Positions 22,280 through 35,165 of a DNA stretch of 64,000 nt are shown here, in pieces (position 1 is the stretch's first letter; each line of letters begins with the position of its first letter). A program made the translations under genes and the position numbers. This DNA is from Lethocerus indicus. Its lineage: Eukaryota; Arthropoda; Insecta; Hemiptera; Belostomatidae. Where the stretch lies: positions 42,786,230 through 42,850,229 of the forward strand of contig JACDQD010000001.1 in assembly GCA_019843655.1 (NCBI GenBank). Reading direction: 5' to 3'. The notes beneath the pieces were generated by a model. That model searched no databases. It saw nothing but the letters and a program-made list of their open reading frames with translations, and was not told the origin of the DNA.

Positions 22280-24700
22280 GGCAAGCAGAGTCAGAAAGTT
22301 GAAGGAATGAAATTTCACTGTATCCTCAATGAACAGGTTGATTAGAATGGTGAAGGGGCAATTTTCGCACATACCAAGGGGATATGTATGCATTTTCAAT
22401 AGTGTTTTGAAAGCTATAATAGGGGTCTATCAATAATTTTTTTGGGGGAGATGTCAAATAAACTATTTGCGACACGATTTTTTAAACAGTTTTTCCAATT
22501 CTCCTGTCACAAAAGAAAGAAAAAAATTCTGCCGAAAAAATAACTAAGAGTATACAAATAATTAAGTTGCCTAGCTTCTCTAATTAGATTTCAAGTTTGG
22601 TGCGCGAGAGAAATCAACCCCTTCCCCACAACCAAGACATTTCAGGGGGACTATTCTGTCGAGGGTATAACCTAGAAACACTCGCTTATAAGCTCTCGAC
22701 GTCTGGTGTCCTCATAATACTCTGAACGCTTCAAGCCCCTTATTAAATAGGGGCATTAAACTAAGGAAATGCACTGGGTCGGTAATTCAATTGTAGAGTT
22801 TTTCTACAATATTCTTCGCTCGGGTTCAACACGCTTCAGGATGCCGGAAGATGAAAAAAATGCAAGGGTGACGCTCCAATTGCATGGTTCGGAATATCAT
22901 CGCACGCATGGCATTCTCAGGCCGATGAAACGTCCCGTCACGAAATCGCACATTCGGGTTGCGAGTGACACGATCGGGTTTTCGGCGTCTAATTTTTCTC
23001 AACAGCAACATTTAGTTTCCTATTGAGCGCGTTAACTTTCAATAAAATAAACGGTTAGTATAATAATGACTGCGAGCGACGCAAAGCAGTATTAGGGTAA
23101 TGATAATGATACATTATGTTTTGCCCCACAACTCAAGCCGGATCTCTATCATCGGTGAGTTCGGAATTTCCTGATCGCCCGCTCCCGCCGCTCTCATTAT
23201 ATACGGTCGTTTACCCGCTTTTCTGGAGCTTGTGGCGGCCTTATCCGCACTTTTCATGGGGAACAGTTGTTCGGCAACAGACTACCGGACTGAATTCCTA
23301 TTAGTGAACTTGAGTAAAAAATCCGACTCTTTTAGGAGTCACTAAACCAAAAGAGAACGTTATATATAATATAGTATAATAACACACAATAAATGTCAAA
23401 AGTGCATATTTCTACCGCAATTACTGGTGCAAATGAGTTTTCGCTACAGGGTAATGAAACACATAACCGTGACAGTAGTATTAATTAGAGATATAAAATA
23501 AATGACAAAATAAGCCAGGTATTTTCAGGTCAAACTCTGTTGGCCGTGACGGCCACATTTATTTCAGTATTACTGCAGTCCTTGTCCAGTCTTACTGTAT
23601 TGGAGGGGCAAAATAATGAGGTTATTATAAGGAGATGAGTATCGGAGGGGGATGGAAACTTAGGGGTAGCGGTGCGGGTGGATCCCATTATCGGTCGCTA
23701 GGGTTGAATTCATCGGAAACTGGGACGGATGGGTTGCTTTCTAGGTTCCTGCGTCGGTTTTAATTGGCCCAGAGATTGGACGAGGGGACGGCGTTTAATA
23801 GCAGTGTTGACTCCCGATATTTCCATTTTCCCAACTGTCAGATTGTATATAGAGATCGATTTTTCAGTCCGGTTAGCAAAATTGTTCAACATTTATTTAC
23901 GGATTAAACAAGAGGCGCGATTTCCATCAGATTCGTTCCACGGTTATTTACTAATTTCACCGTCAAATTAAAAATAATCTCTATTTCAATTTTATTATAG
24001 TTCAATTATTATAGTACATTTGTGTTGTTTTTATGACACTCGGATAGTTTAAAACAGTGAAGTTCGATCGTGGAGAATGCCGCGCTAAAAACGCGAAGCC
24101 GTTATGTGTCCGCTACATCCAAACACACACGCCACTGCAGATGAGCCTGCACCTCTGTGTGTTCACAGTATTTACATTTGGCCTGTTCAGTTACAGACCG
24201 TTTGTTTTGTTGACACCAGTTTGTGATCTAAGTGCAGGCCGAGCTACTACATTGACCTTTTTTTTAGCGCAACGCCCATTCTTCATAACCGTGCCGGCCC
24301 TTTTTAGTATCTTTTAAACTTTGTAACAAAAATATAGCCTCGGTCTCGTTATCGTTTGCTCCGATTTTCGATCGATTCCAGTTGTCCAACCGCGCCCAAT
24401 CGATGAACACGCTCATTTCTTTTGATTCTTTCGGAATGAGAAAATAAAGGATGACTCTATAATTAATTACCCCGCTAATAGAACTCGACAAATGAAACAT
24501 GATAACTATTTTACAACCACCCGATAATCAAAAAAAGACATGAACCGCCTAACGAAATCCTATCCGATTTAAAAAATGGTATTTCCAAACAGGAAAACAA
24601 GGACAGGAGACAGATATAAGAAATGTCTCGAGGAGCACTCCGAGTGGTCCGGCATGCCCGCCTGTGTAGAGCAAACCGTGACATGTTACGAGGCTCATGC
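22280..24700. other. Unassigned DNA, 3' flank of the membrane-protein exon
   Basis: Contains several 60-86-codon frames without similarity. The part immediately below 24710 should be the 3' untranslated region of the minus-strand gene. I did not find a convincing polyadenylation signal close to the stop codon. Confidence 0.4.
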
Positions 24701-24709
24701 TCCGCTCTG

Positions 24710-25168
24710 TTAGTGCGCCGAGTTTTTCCATCTCTCTTCCTTCATTATTTCTTCATCAATCCTTTTATAGGCATCCCCAATCGAGAACTGCCCATGATCT
24801 CCAGCAGCGGATGGGTCCATCTCCGTTGGTGTGACGCCCAATAAACTTTCACCCCGGCTATCTCTAATGCTATCACTGGACCCGTTCTTTACGGCCGCTC
24901 TCCTTCCCAATTCTAGATCTAGAGGCATGCAAGTCACTACCTGTCTCTGCTCACCGTTCTCTCCACTGGACGTTCTGACAGGGTTCTCCAGAAGCATCCA
25001 ATCTGCCAGAGTACTGAAGATGGCCGTGTAGCCAACGACCACACCGGTGAGACAGAAAATAGCGAAAATTACGATATTCCAAACCATCGCAGACCACACA
25101 ACAAGCATTCCAAAGGTGCCATACGGAGTCATGAAAATACCTTCAACGGCGTATCCTTCCAGTGATTC
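24710..25168 (-). CDS. Probable last coding exon of a membrane protein (function unknown)
   Basis: The open segment of 152 residues begins ESLEGYAVEGIFMTPYGTFG and ends with a stop after ...KNSAH. In this frame a TAG lies directly before the first codon, and its AG is a plausible splice acceptor (CACAGTTTAG|GAA), so I start the exon there; starting at the internal ATG at 25130-25132 is the alternative. Residues about 19-55 are strongly hydrophobic (MLVVWSAMVWNIVIFAIFCL then VVVGYTAIFSTL), enough for one long or two close transmembrane helices. The remainder is hydrophilic and charged, with an acidic serine-rich stretch (SSGENGE), an ESLL dileucine-like motif and a lysine/glutamate-rich end, as expected of a cytoplasmic tail. 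I do not recognise the family. Codon-like character, a clean hydrophobic block and a single uninterrupted frame distinguish it from every other frame in the window. Upstream exons would lie at higher coordinates. Confidence 0.7.
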   Translation of the reverse strand, partial: ESLEGYAVEGIFMTPYGTFGMLVVWSAMVWNIVIFAIFCLTGVVVGYTAIFSTLADWMLLENPVRTSSGENGEQRQVVTCMPLDLELGRRAAVKNGSSDSIRDSRGESLLGVTPTEMDPSAAGDHGQFSIGDAYKRIDEEIMKEERWKNSAH

Positions 25169-25780
25169 CTAAACTGTGCCATACATCCTCCCTGCCAATT
25201 TTTTCAGTGATAGCTCAATGGTTGGAGAGTTACCGTTAAATTACAAACCTGAGTTAGCAAATCGGTCAAACAAGGACTGGAATATATCTGCCTGAAGGGC
25301 ACTGTGTTAGGGCCGGAAACTGTCCCATTCTGGAGACTTAAGGGATTAATCCTTTCATTTATTATAGGACGCCGTCGGGTAGAAAAACGCCGAAGGTTTA
25401 GGAAAAGTTCGTGTGGCCGTTGTCCTATCCAAGAAACGGGTAAAGTTTGGCCCGAACGGCGTTATCTGGTCTCCTATATTCGCCCGGCCATTACCCGCTC
25501 CCAAAAACACGGCCCTTACTTTTCTATCGCTCCTCCCCAGGGCCGTCCACACTCGAGGATTTGAGTTCGAAAACGCCTAGCTATAATCAAAGCACAGGCC
25601 GCACGAAGATTCCAACCGACTAGGAGAAATTGGTCTCGATTCGGTACTTATTAAGTGCTCTCTTTAAGAAGGGATCAGGAGTTGAAAGGATATCTTAAGT
25701 CTCAAGGAGGGTTAAAGGATTATCTTATCTGAGAACCCAAAGAGCTTCGCCGTGGATGAAGCATTAAAGTTAAACCTTAC
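25169..25780. other. Putative intron of the minus-strand gene
   Basis: Sequence immediately upstream of the proposed acceptor on the minus strand. There is no strong polypyrimidine tract, which weakens the acceptor call slightly. Overlapping frames on both strands at 25304-25564 lack similarity. Confidence 0.35.
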
Positions 25781-25784
25781 TTTA

Positions 25785-25904
25785 AACTGCTGGCGAAGGC
25801 GACAAGCTGAGACCGGACTACTCTTGCCACAACATTAAAACACTAAAAGTGAAATTCACCACTTCGAAATCGAATAATACCGGCGATTAGCCGAAACCGG
25901 TTTA
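25785..25904 (+). ncRNA. Two adjacent family A hammerhead-like motifs
   Basis: The first (25787-25822) is strongly decayed: CTGCTGGCGA..., then AAGCTGAGACCGGACTA. The second (25877-25904) reads ATACCGGCGATTAGCC, then GAAACCGGTTTAG, keeping GAAAC and CCGG but losing CUGANGA. They lie about 90 bases apart in the same orientation, a head-to-tail arrangement. Confidence 0.5.
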
Positions 25905-25909
25905 GTTTT

Positions 25910-28900
25910 ACTGACAGAAAGGAATTTCTATCACTGAAGACTTACGTTAGCAATATGAGAAGAAATGCTGGTTTTTTTCGCCCCAGTTCCATTCCTATTT
26001 ACCGTTTCCCATCACGTATTCGAAACTTCAGGGAGTCAAGGAACTGAATAAATGAATAACTAATGAGTTATATGGATATAACTACTATCAATTCCAATTT
26101 CGGTCTACCGGCATTTTTTGTTTACAATCTGAAGTCTTACGGGGCCGAGAAGTTGTTCCACGCAAAGTTTTCAGGAGGAACAGGTAAAAACCCTTGTGTT
26201 CTCAAGCAATCGAAAATGTATACCAGCCAAGGCAAACAGTTTTTGTTTTCTTATTGTTGGTCTAACGATAATCGTTGGACTCCAAAATATATGTGTTTCT
26301 GTGTGTGTGCTCGTTTGTGTATGTATATATATTAATGGTCGAGAAAATATTTTTGAAGTTCCCGTAGTTATAAATTTTATACTCGATCCGGAATTGAAAA
26401 CGGTGCCAACCATCGGGTTGTATCGAGCCCGCAGACTGGTGAAGCCAAGGCGAAGAGCGTAAGGCTCCGCCGGTAAAAGGATAAAGATTTATGGTCCCTT
26501 TCATGACCGGAGAATTTTCCCTTTCTAATAAGTGAGCCCCAATAACACTATAACACTAGAGGGGAAATTGAAGTTCAGTACTTTGCGGTGGAAATTTGTC
26601 TTTACCTTCGTCTCAATATGGTATACATTTTCGTTTTATTTTTACTTTCACCACGTAGTAGAAAACGTCTATATCTCGACAAGTTTGTCGGAGAATTTAA
26701 AGCAGGAATTATTTTTGCATGAACCCCCCCCTCACTGTTACTGCGGTCGCCGTCAGTAGCATTTGGTTGCTAGTAGGCTGGCGGAATGATGACAACGATA
26801 TTTGACGCCTGGTAGTAACACTCGGAAGTAATCCGTCGCTAAAGTTTCCCGCTCTCCCAATAGGCGGGATTATAAACAAAGAAATTATGCCAGGTACTTT
26901 AAAGGTGGGCCGTTAATACGGACTATCCCTAACTGGGAGATAAGAACCTGCGCACCTGTTCTCTGAGAGACAGAAGTATAAACATAGTAACGACCGTCCG
27001 TTCCAAATTGGGGTGCCTCAACCTCCCTTATAGACTCAGAAAACGCCCCTCGACTCCGTTTGAACCGTTGGACCGTTACTTTTCTAAGTATTTATTCTGC
27101 TTAGATAAGAATCGTTTTTAACTGTTTTACTACCACAACTGTAAAATACAATAGGCGACATTGATGATCACGTAGCACTATTAAAAATTATAAAATAACG
27201 TAAGAGAAATGCACTGGTTTTCCCCCTTTATTTTAAATTTTAACCATTTATTTTTCTGGTTCACTTAGATTACCTGTGGTAAATTTGAAGTTTAAGAATA
27301 CCTTACAGTAGTTTAAAACTCCTTAGCTACATTTATATTAGTAGTAGCTATATTTAGTAATAATAATAATAGAAATAAAATGTTGTACGAATAATTGTTG
27401 CCTCTTGTATGTTATACTGAGACCCGACTCTGTTATTTTTCATAAATACAATATTGAAGACCACGTTCGGTCCCCGTAATTTTAATGGTAATTTAATACG
27501 TGTAAAACTGTTATGAAAATATTTATGAAATGTCTTTATTGAATGACCGATTGTAATTAGAGCAGCGTTTAATTATTTTTGTCCGGTCGTGTTGGGTGAT
27601 TTATGGTGAAAAATGAAGGTGACGCCGGGGCTCAACTAATAAATACAAGGGGGGCGTCGGGTCGGCACTAATAACGGGCCACCCGGGTTTGAACTCTTCG
27701 GAGAAGGTTAAATTAATGTTTTGAGTCCTCCCGGTTTTAATTGGAGTTTTGGAAGTCGCGATGCCTCGGACTGTGCCGGTTCATAATTAAATCCGATTTT
27801 ACTCTATACCTGTTTCCGAACGCCAGAGAAATCCCAATCCACCGTGGAGGTGGGCGATCATAGTTCGTATTTCATCGTGTATATTGTAACGAACATAATG
27901 GAGTTAAAGAAATAACGGTAACCGGCGAACGTTCTTATTTCGGCCTTATTATTCAGTGACGAAGTCACAAGTCTTAAATTTTACGCTGACCTATCGCGGC
28001 CGCCCGGAAGCACATATTCGTATTCTGAAACTTCTTCAACAGCAACTGCAAAAACGTACAACGCGTTTTATTAACTCATTGAACAGTCTGAAATGCGGCC
28101 TGGAGTTAATGAGCCCCTCGGTTTGCATCAAAAATTGAATGTTGAAGAAGGCCCAAATTTCTTGGACCGATATCCGACCGGCATAATTTGAAGCTGACAT
28201 TAGCCCAGTGTTTTCACCAGCTATCACCTATCTCCGGACGTCCCATCCACCGTCGGTGGCACTATACTCGGACTCGAAAAGTATCCCAGACGATGATTCG
28301 CGGGGAGAAACAAAACGGAGAATTAGCTAAAGATGATGAGCAAATACAATTATTCCGATCTTAATTAAATTAAAGAACCAGTCGTTGTTTAATTTCACTG
28401 GTGCCAGACTAGAGAATGGACTATAAAAAAACCATAGTTTGTAATTCGATCTCTTGCTAATTGCAAAATGTGAAACTAATGAATAATTATGTGTTATTAT
28501 TTTTTATAAACTTTTAGTTCTTACTTTTAGTACTAAACTGGCGACCATTAGTAACTTCACAGAAAAGTAGAGGGAAAAATAACGAAAAAATGAAATAGAA
28601 ATAATTAAATATTATTTCTTAATTTTGAATCCATTGTTTTAAATATCAAATAACAGAGTATATTCTTATAATTTCATTTTCTGATCTTATGGAATTTCGT
28701 AAATTTGTTTTTAGATTTACAGTTGGTATTAAATGTGTGTATATATAAGGAAAATATATAAGAATATATTTACAATTGTATCCTATGAGTATAATGGATT
28801 AAATTAAGAGTAATCCATGACGACTCCTCAAAGCAAACGAAATATTAAAATAAATAACCTCGGATTTTTCATTTTGTACGTTCGCAGAAATAATACCGCT

Positions 28901-29950
28901 TCTTTCTCTCCGATTGATTTCTGCCGTGTAAATATTGTCTCAGTTGAGTGATTTATTTATGTAATATTTCGTCAAGGTTTTAGACGATATTTTATAATCT
29001 AATTGGATCCCGTCAGTTAGTTTTTTTAATAATTCCCTTTCTCCTTTTTAATTCTTTCTTTCCTTGGAAAGCGAAAAATAGCACAAAATTACAAGAAATA
29101 TTTTAAGGTAAATGGTAAATAGCCTGAGAGATGTAAAATGGGAAGAGTGATGATAATGTCCAAGGGTATGATAAATAAATTAATTCTAATGAATTAATAA
29201 TTTATTATTGTCTGTCTAATAAACGCAGTACCTATGAGCGTAACTTTAGGCCATATTCATTGAGTGCGAACCTCTGCAATTAAATATTAATACAAATTAC
29301 TACAGAGAAGTTTAGGATTGATTCGAAGTATCCTGCCGACAATTAAAGTGGGTTTGAAAGTTTAAAGGGTTCACTATTGAGAGAAATCCTTTGCTCCAGG
29401 ATCACTTTTCCTGTCATTACCTCATAATTCCAGTTAGGGAAAGTTTAAAACCTGAAAAGTCATAAGGACAAGTAATCATTGCGGACAATTAAGCAGTTGA
29501 AAATCAACCTATATTTGTATTTACAGGGTTATCGACTAGTTTACGGGGTAAGGCACAATTCGTAAAACTCCTTTTATGCGATTTTTTTACGCGGGTTTTT
29601 AATTAGGAGGAACTCGCGGTATCGACCCGAGCTAAAGTTTGGGAAGTAAAAATAACATCAGCCGGGCAAATTTCTCCTCCCGCTTGTTTTATCTTGGACC
29701 AGCATGTCGGCCTCAGTTCGAGTTAGCAACATAGCGCGGCATTTACACATGTCGTATTTTAACTGTACATTTTAGATGAAAACGGCAGCCACAGTAGTTT
29801 CTATATTTAAATAATTTATATACGGCCAAACTCAATATGCGGTAAACAGGATCAAATGGATTATATTTTAGCAGAGAAAAAATTAATAAATACTATTAAC
29901 ATTGAGCTTCACCGAAAGTTCGGAATATCACCATTCCCATCTGCTGTCTC
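25910..29950. other. Unassigned intergenic or intronic DNA
   Basis: About 4 kb of AT-rich sequence. A TG/TA-rich microsatellite-like tract lies at 26290-26332. A minus frame at 28036-28227 contains QTEGLINSRP, superficially like the integrase of BEL/Pao retrotransposons, but without supporting neighbours. No gene can be supported. Confidence 0.4.
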
Positions 29951-29957
29951 CCTAAAT

Positions 29958-29992
29958 GATACCCGTTTCGGCTTTTCGCCATCGTCAGTAAT
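29958..29992 (-). ncRNA. Family A hammerhead-like motif, well-preserved core
   Basis: The minus strand reads TTACTGACGA, T, GGC-GAAAA-GCC, GAAAC, GGGTATC. The CUGANGA box, hairpin and GAAA box are intact, and a GUA triplet stands where cleavage would occur. Stem I is weak in this copy. One extra base lies between CUGANGA and the hairpin, as in every copy of the family. Confidence 0.6.
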
Positions 29993-30107
29993 ATAGTGAT
30001 GTTACCCTCTCGCACCCTTACTGTCAACAACAAACATATGCCTTAAATTAACGTAGATTATCAATAAATTCTGGTAAGATCACGTAATGCTGTGGGATCC
30101 TGATAAT

Positions 30108-30420
30108 GGAACCGAGTAAGAATGCCGAAACGTCGGAATTACACCCGAGAGGGTCCGGTAAAGGAAAGGACAAAAACCCCTTCCAATGGAGCTCACTCAG
30201 GTGGTTTCCGAACGCAGGAAAAAACCCGGAACAGCTGGGTGTTAACACCTGCCAACCAGATATTTCCCGTCGGATAGTTTTAAGATATTTATTATTTAAG
30301 GTAGTACTTAATTATTCTTAAAAAGAGAATTTTCTATTGAAAAACATAGAAGAAGGTAGACAACGTTAGATATAATTGAGCGTCTTACGATATAAAATAT
30401 ATAGTGATGATTCCAGTTCC
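30108..30420 (+). repeat. Family B repeat, long form
   Basis: Begins at CCGAAACGTCGGAATTACAC, passes through CAAAAACCCCTTCCAATGGA and GGTGGTTTCCGAACGCAGGA, and reaches CACCTGCCAACCAG. A module then follows (about 30270-30400, TTTTAAGATATTTATTATTT ... ATAGAAGAAGG) that is also present at 41.42-41.59 kb but absent from the copies at 50.9 and 55.9 kb. The end is GATTCCAGTTCCGGTCGCTG. The reverse-strand frame through it spells FPAFGNHLSE, which recurs in other copies because of DNA homology. Confidence 0.75.
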
Positions 30421-30585
30421 GGTCGCTGAATCCTTGCCTCATTAAAATAAATATTCTTTATTTATTCATTATTTCAACAATATTTATTGTTATGTTCGTG
30501 TGGAAAAAGTGCCATCATTGGGTGGTCTCTTTTATCGAGACATTCATGCGAAAAGAAAACACTCATCAGTTGTACCCATAACTAT

Positions 30586-30625
30586 ACGCAGTTGATTGTA
30601 CAAAAGTAAAAAAGATTAAAAAAAA
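30586..30625 (+). mobile_element. Possible LINE tail only
   Basis: CCATAACTATACGCAGTTGA, then TTGTACAAAAGTAAAAAAG, resembles the 3' tail of the jockey-like elements (CTTATAACTGTAAG... TTGTACAATAAATAAAAA). No coding remnant was found upstream. Confidence 0.35.
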
Positions 30626-30784
30626 AATTTATTGTTCCGTCTATAACGGGTCGAAAGTGGTCGAGAGATTGTGTGTAGAGTTCAACGAGAGCGTTCGCAT
30701 CGGAACTGACAATGGGGAGAATCCTGTGGACGAAGGAAAAACGTGACGCTCAAATGTAGGCGGTTCTTGGGGGTCCTGCCCTCA

Positions 30785-30820
30785 GCCAGACCGGTTTCGG
30801 CTTTTCGCGGTCGCATCGAG
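30785..30820 (-). ncRNA. Family A hammerhead-like motif, partial
   Basis: The minus strand keeps GCGAAAAGCCGAAACCGGTC, i.e. the hairpin 3' arm, GAAAC, the CCGG palindrome and GUC, but the CUGANGA side has diverged (GCGACC). Confidence 0.5.
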
Positions 30821-30829
30821 CTCCTCGGA

Positions 30830-33065
30830 CGACTACTCCTCCGGTGGGGCGCGGTCAGGGCTCGCTCTCCCCGTTATATATTCAGCTCCGAGGAGGCCCT
30901 CCACTGGATGAAGGTGGAGTAGAACGGATTGAATGAGCCGGGTGAGAGGAGGGATTGCTGAGAGGAGAGGGGACGCCCTCCCGGAATAGGTGGTCCATCA
31001 ATCGAGCTGTTTGCTTCGAGTCGAATCTTTCTGTCGAGTGCACAAACCGGACACTGCCGCCTCTGTAACGCTTCGCCGGCCTAATCCAACTCTTTTTCCT
31101 CTCGAGGCAGTCGGAATACCGTCGCGTTTATTCACAGTTCGATTCGGAACCCGGATACATTTTTGTCCCGCAACGAAGATTATTTCCTCGTTTGTGAAAG
31201 TCGAAAGTTTTGACGAGATATGTTTCCCTTATGATTTGAAATTGGCAATCGTACAAAAATCCGGGCGCAATGACAGGGATATATGATACGTATACGGATA
31301 TAAGATAGGGTAATTATTATTACGGTAAATTGCGGTAAACTTTAACTAAATGTTACCCCCGGTTGTAGTAATTCATTTAGATTCTGTCGAATTTCCTGTC
31401 TGGGACGGCCCTAGGGCGGGTTACTATACTTCGAGGTTTCGAAGAGCAAAGAGGAAGTGGCTAGCTTAAATGTTAAAACGAGTAACGACGTCCGCCGTTC
31501 ACCTAAGTAAGGTTGGCCGGATTTTATTTCCATGACCGGGAGGACAATAGGGGAGTGATCGGGGTCTGGGAGGTAGGGGGGCGGGACGGCGCCGCCTAAT
31601 CGAGTATCGGTTTCTTTCGAAGGGACCATCGCTCACCCCAACATTTATTGCGCAGCTCCCTTACAATATTAACCTTTATTTTCCTGAGAGGCCCGGGTGT
31701 TTTTTTGGCGCTCTATTTTTGTTCAAAAGTCATTGTTTACCGAAAATGTATTTATACCGATAGAAGGTAACATAAACTCCGCTGAAGTTTTAGACTTTCT
31801 GTGTACAGTAGTTATTTTGAGATCCATTTCCCAATTCATTTCGTATTGTTTTTACTCACTTTCATTTTTTCAAATGTCAGTACCGTCGAAGTTAATTTAT
31901 GCTACTTTCCTCAAATTTTAAGCTAAATGTAATGTTTATTTTATAATAAACTACTTATTAGAAAGTTCCACCTACAACAAATAATTTAGAGTATAACAGG
32001 AGTATAAAATAAAAAGCCTCACATATTTTTATTTTAGCAGTATACTAGCTTATGAGTAACATACTGACGAATTAACCTTCAAGCTATTTTTTAAGTCAGG
32101 TGCCATTTTATTTGGTCTCGTACATGTTTTACCTCATTGTTTTAGTACTCGGTTAACACGTTGGTACGATCGATAAATAATATACAGCACTACTATCTAG
32201 CCTTCTGAACGCGTTTATTTAGAACACATCCACAAACATAAGTAGAATAATGAAAAATACATTGCCGAAAAAATGCACCCAGACCAGATTCTGTTTGTCA
32301 AAATCAATGAAAATACACGGCCAAGTATTTATATATATATATATATAACTTGAATATTATTAAATATATATTTAACTTGAATTTCTACCGAAGTGCCAAA
32401 AACACGAGTACTGACTGAGAATCGTAATTTAGATATTATTTAAACGCGTTTCCATCTCGGTCGTACGTTTTCTCTGTATTATTTCAACCCTCGAACTCCT
32501 TTGAAACGAATCCCACCGTACTTATTTCCAGGGGCCGGCCTGTCGGCGAAAATTAAGGGGGAGAGGTGGTACAAAGAGCGAGAAATAAAACGAAAAAACA
32601 GTGCAGTCGGTTCTGGTATTAAATTGAAAGTACGGCTGGGCGCGAAGTTGTGTCGGTGGCCGTGGGAAAATAATGCCGGAACTGGTCACAATAGGGGGAG
32701 TCTCTATACCCCCCCCATCCCTACGACCTATTATCCATCAGTCACAAAACATCGGTTTCAATTACCGAATTTCGTCTGTATTAATTACGAACCACCGGAA
32801 TCAATGCCATCTCCTCTCGACGACGACAACCACCGTTGGCTACCCCTTAATTAAACCCGCCCAATTATCCCGATTATACTCCCGACTCCGACGTCCTCCT
32901 TTTGTTGCTATTCTTTCCTTCTGTCGCTAACATGTATATAAAATTATTATTTATTTTATCATTATCAATGACAATACTAGCAACATGAAAATTACTAACG
33001 GCACAGAAAAACATGCCCTACTAAAAGAATGATCAATATCAATTGTTTTTAGGTCAGTTATATGT
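30830..33065. other. Unassigned intergenic DNA
   Basis: GC-rich in parts (30760-31100, 31390-31640) and AT-rich after 31680. A short TA run lies at 32331-32347. Frames of 98-117 codons near 30990 and 32501 have no similarity that I recognise. Confidence 0.4.
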
Positions 33066-33069
33066 GTGT

Positions 33070-33070
<1 letters not shown>

Positions 33071-33123
<53 letters not shown>
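33071..33123. repeat. (TA)n microsatellite with TG flanks
   Basis: TA units bounded on both sides by TATGTGTG. Confidence 0.95.
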
Positions 33124-33129
<6 letters not shown>

Positions 33130-35100
33130 ATACAGTGATAGATAGATAAGTTTCTAGTAGATTACTTCTTCAGCGCTACACCGGACTCGATTAACGGCTG
33201 CCTCTCCTCAATCAATTGCTCCTTAACCCGAACGTACTACAGACATCCTACACCGGGGTCTTATTTATTTGCCTTATCGTGAATCAGTGAATCGGCGAAT
33301 TGAACAGTAAGAATGTTCTTGAATTATACTGTATCAAGTCAATTTCGCAATTGACGGCGTACCGGAAACTTTTCTATTTTCTATTCTTTCTTTTTATTTA
33401 TCTATTTAATTATGTATTTATATGGACGGTAGATAGCGTTGGTCTAACCTAGTGTTTAGTTCCTTTGTACCGTTGTTACAATCAGCGCCGGCGGTTAGAT
33501 GTAGATTCGGAGTTATATACAGTTCGGGATATTAATTGAAGTTTATTTCCTTTGAACTGCGTCTGAACTATGGGACGACTGTTCGATTCTAATTGGCATC
33601 GGCGTGGCAGCCAGACGGGGGATGTTTAGCATTCGGGGTAGAAAATCATCTCCCATGAATTAGCAATGCCCCATGAATGTTTGCGGCTCCCCTTTCCAAT
33701 AAACGGGTTTCCATCGGTCCATTCGGTCCCGAATGTCCTCCTTGCCCGGGAACCGTTGAAATTAAATGTATTAAAAGCGGTTATACCGCGTCTTATTTTT
33801 TTTTTTGATACGACGGAGTTTACCGATACGATTAAAGCACCGGGAAAGCGCGCCGTCGGAAGGGTCGAAAAAAATGATTGTTTGCTTTTAATTTCTTTTA
33901 TTCGCCCTTTTATATTATGCTTGAATCCGCACAAACGAAAATTGATCTTCTTTATTATCGAAATGGAGTGAAGCCCTGCAGTATCTCAACCGTAAATTAC
34001 TCTAACTTTCTAAACAGAAGCACTAAGAAATAATACGTTGTCTTGGAAACGATATTATCCGCAATATTTTTTGCAGAAGGCTTGATGGTTTTAAACAGTT
34101 AAAAAGAAATAATTAATTTTATCGGCTAAGTTAGAGGAACCGGCGCAAATATGATGAAGTAATAATATAAAAGTAAGTAAAGATGAATATTTTTTTGTAT
34201 GATATCTTCGAGATGTTAAGTCCAGGGCGAAAATTGTGGTCTTCGCCGATTCCAATTTTAATTCCGCGGCTTTGAATAGAGTCAGTCGTTTTGTGAAGTT
34301 TCTAAATAAAGCCCTCCACATTGGAAACCGCCCCAACCATTGAACCAATCGAGATACCGGCCGGCAAACTTAGCGCCTATTGCCTGCTTATGGACACCTT
34401 AAAACTGATTAAGTTTCCTCTTACCGCAATAAAGGTTTTTTGAGTGAACTTCATACTGAGAAAAAGGGGCAGTCTTAATAGCGCCGGGGAAAAAGAATTT
34501 CGGTCCCTCTCTCATCTCAATGCTGGGTCAGCTTCGTTTTTGCAGACGACTCGATTTAACGCCGATTTTTCCCTTAGTTGGTAATATAAATAAACGGAAA
34601 TTTCCTGTGGAAGGCAAAGTCGGGGTTCGAACCCGGGTGAGCGCTGAAATAAATAAAGTTACAAGATTAATTTTTACTCTCGACGTAGTTTTTTATGAAA
34701 TCAATAGTTATTACAACAAAACGAAAATGGGTTCTTCTCCTTAGTTAAATTTAGTTGGTTCATTGTTTTTCATTACTAATGATAATTATTATAACTAGTT
34801 ATTAATATAAATAGAAAATTTGATTCCTTACAAAGTCTAGTTCACCTTAGTATCGCTGACAGAGTTCATAGACGATTCGCTAAGGTACTTTTGAGGCTGT
34901 TAACTCATTCACCAGACCCATTTCGGGTTCTCCGCATTACCGGTAGTTTCCTGTCAGTAATTTGGATAACGTATTCTGACTTGAGAGAAGCGTATTATAA
35001 GCTCTTAGTGTAAAAACGTAAAAAAAAGGTTCATGGTTGGGATTGGTCGCTAGCCGATTTTCCGGAGGTGGAACATTCGAAGACCGCGAGCTTCTAATAC
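33130..35100. other. Unassigned intergenic DNA
   Basis: Includes a tRNA-like B-box string GGGGTTCGAACCCGGGT at 34622-34638 without a cloverleaf, and a GC-rich patch around 33600-33730 with opposing 100-codon frames. No gene is supported. Confidence 0.4.
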
Positions 35101-35105
35101 GGCGT

Positions 35106-35108
35106 AGA

Positions 35109-35161
<53 letters not shown>
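35106..35161. repeat. (GA)n microsatellite
   Basis: About 25 GA units with one early GT interruption. The Arg-Glu or Ser-Leu repeat frames through it are artefacts. Confidence 0.96.

Positions 35162-35164
<3 letters not shown>

Positions 35165-35165
<1 letters not shown>

Noticed and set aside
28036..28227. QTEGLINSRP resembling the BEL/Pao integrase word 'NSRPL'
   Set aside because: Only a few residues match and no protease, reverse transcriptase, LTR or neighbouring integrase residues are present.
34622..34638. GGGGTTCGAACCCGGGT as a tRNA gene
   Set aside because: A B box is present, but no acceptor, D or anticodon stem can be folded around it.
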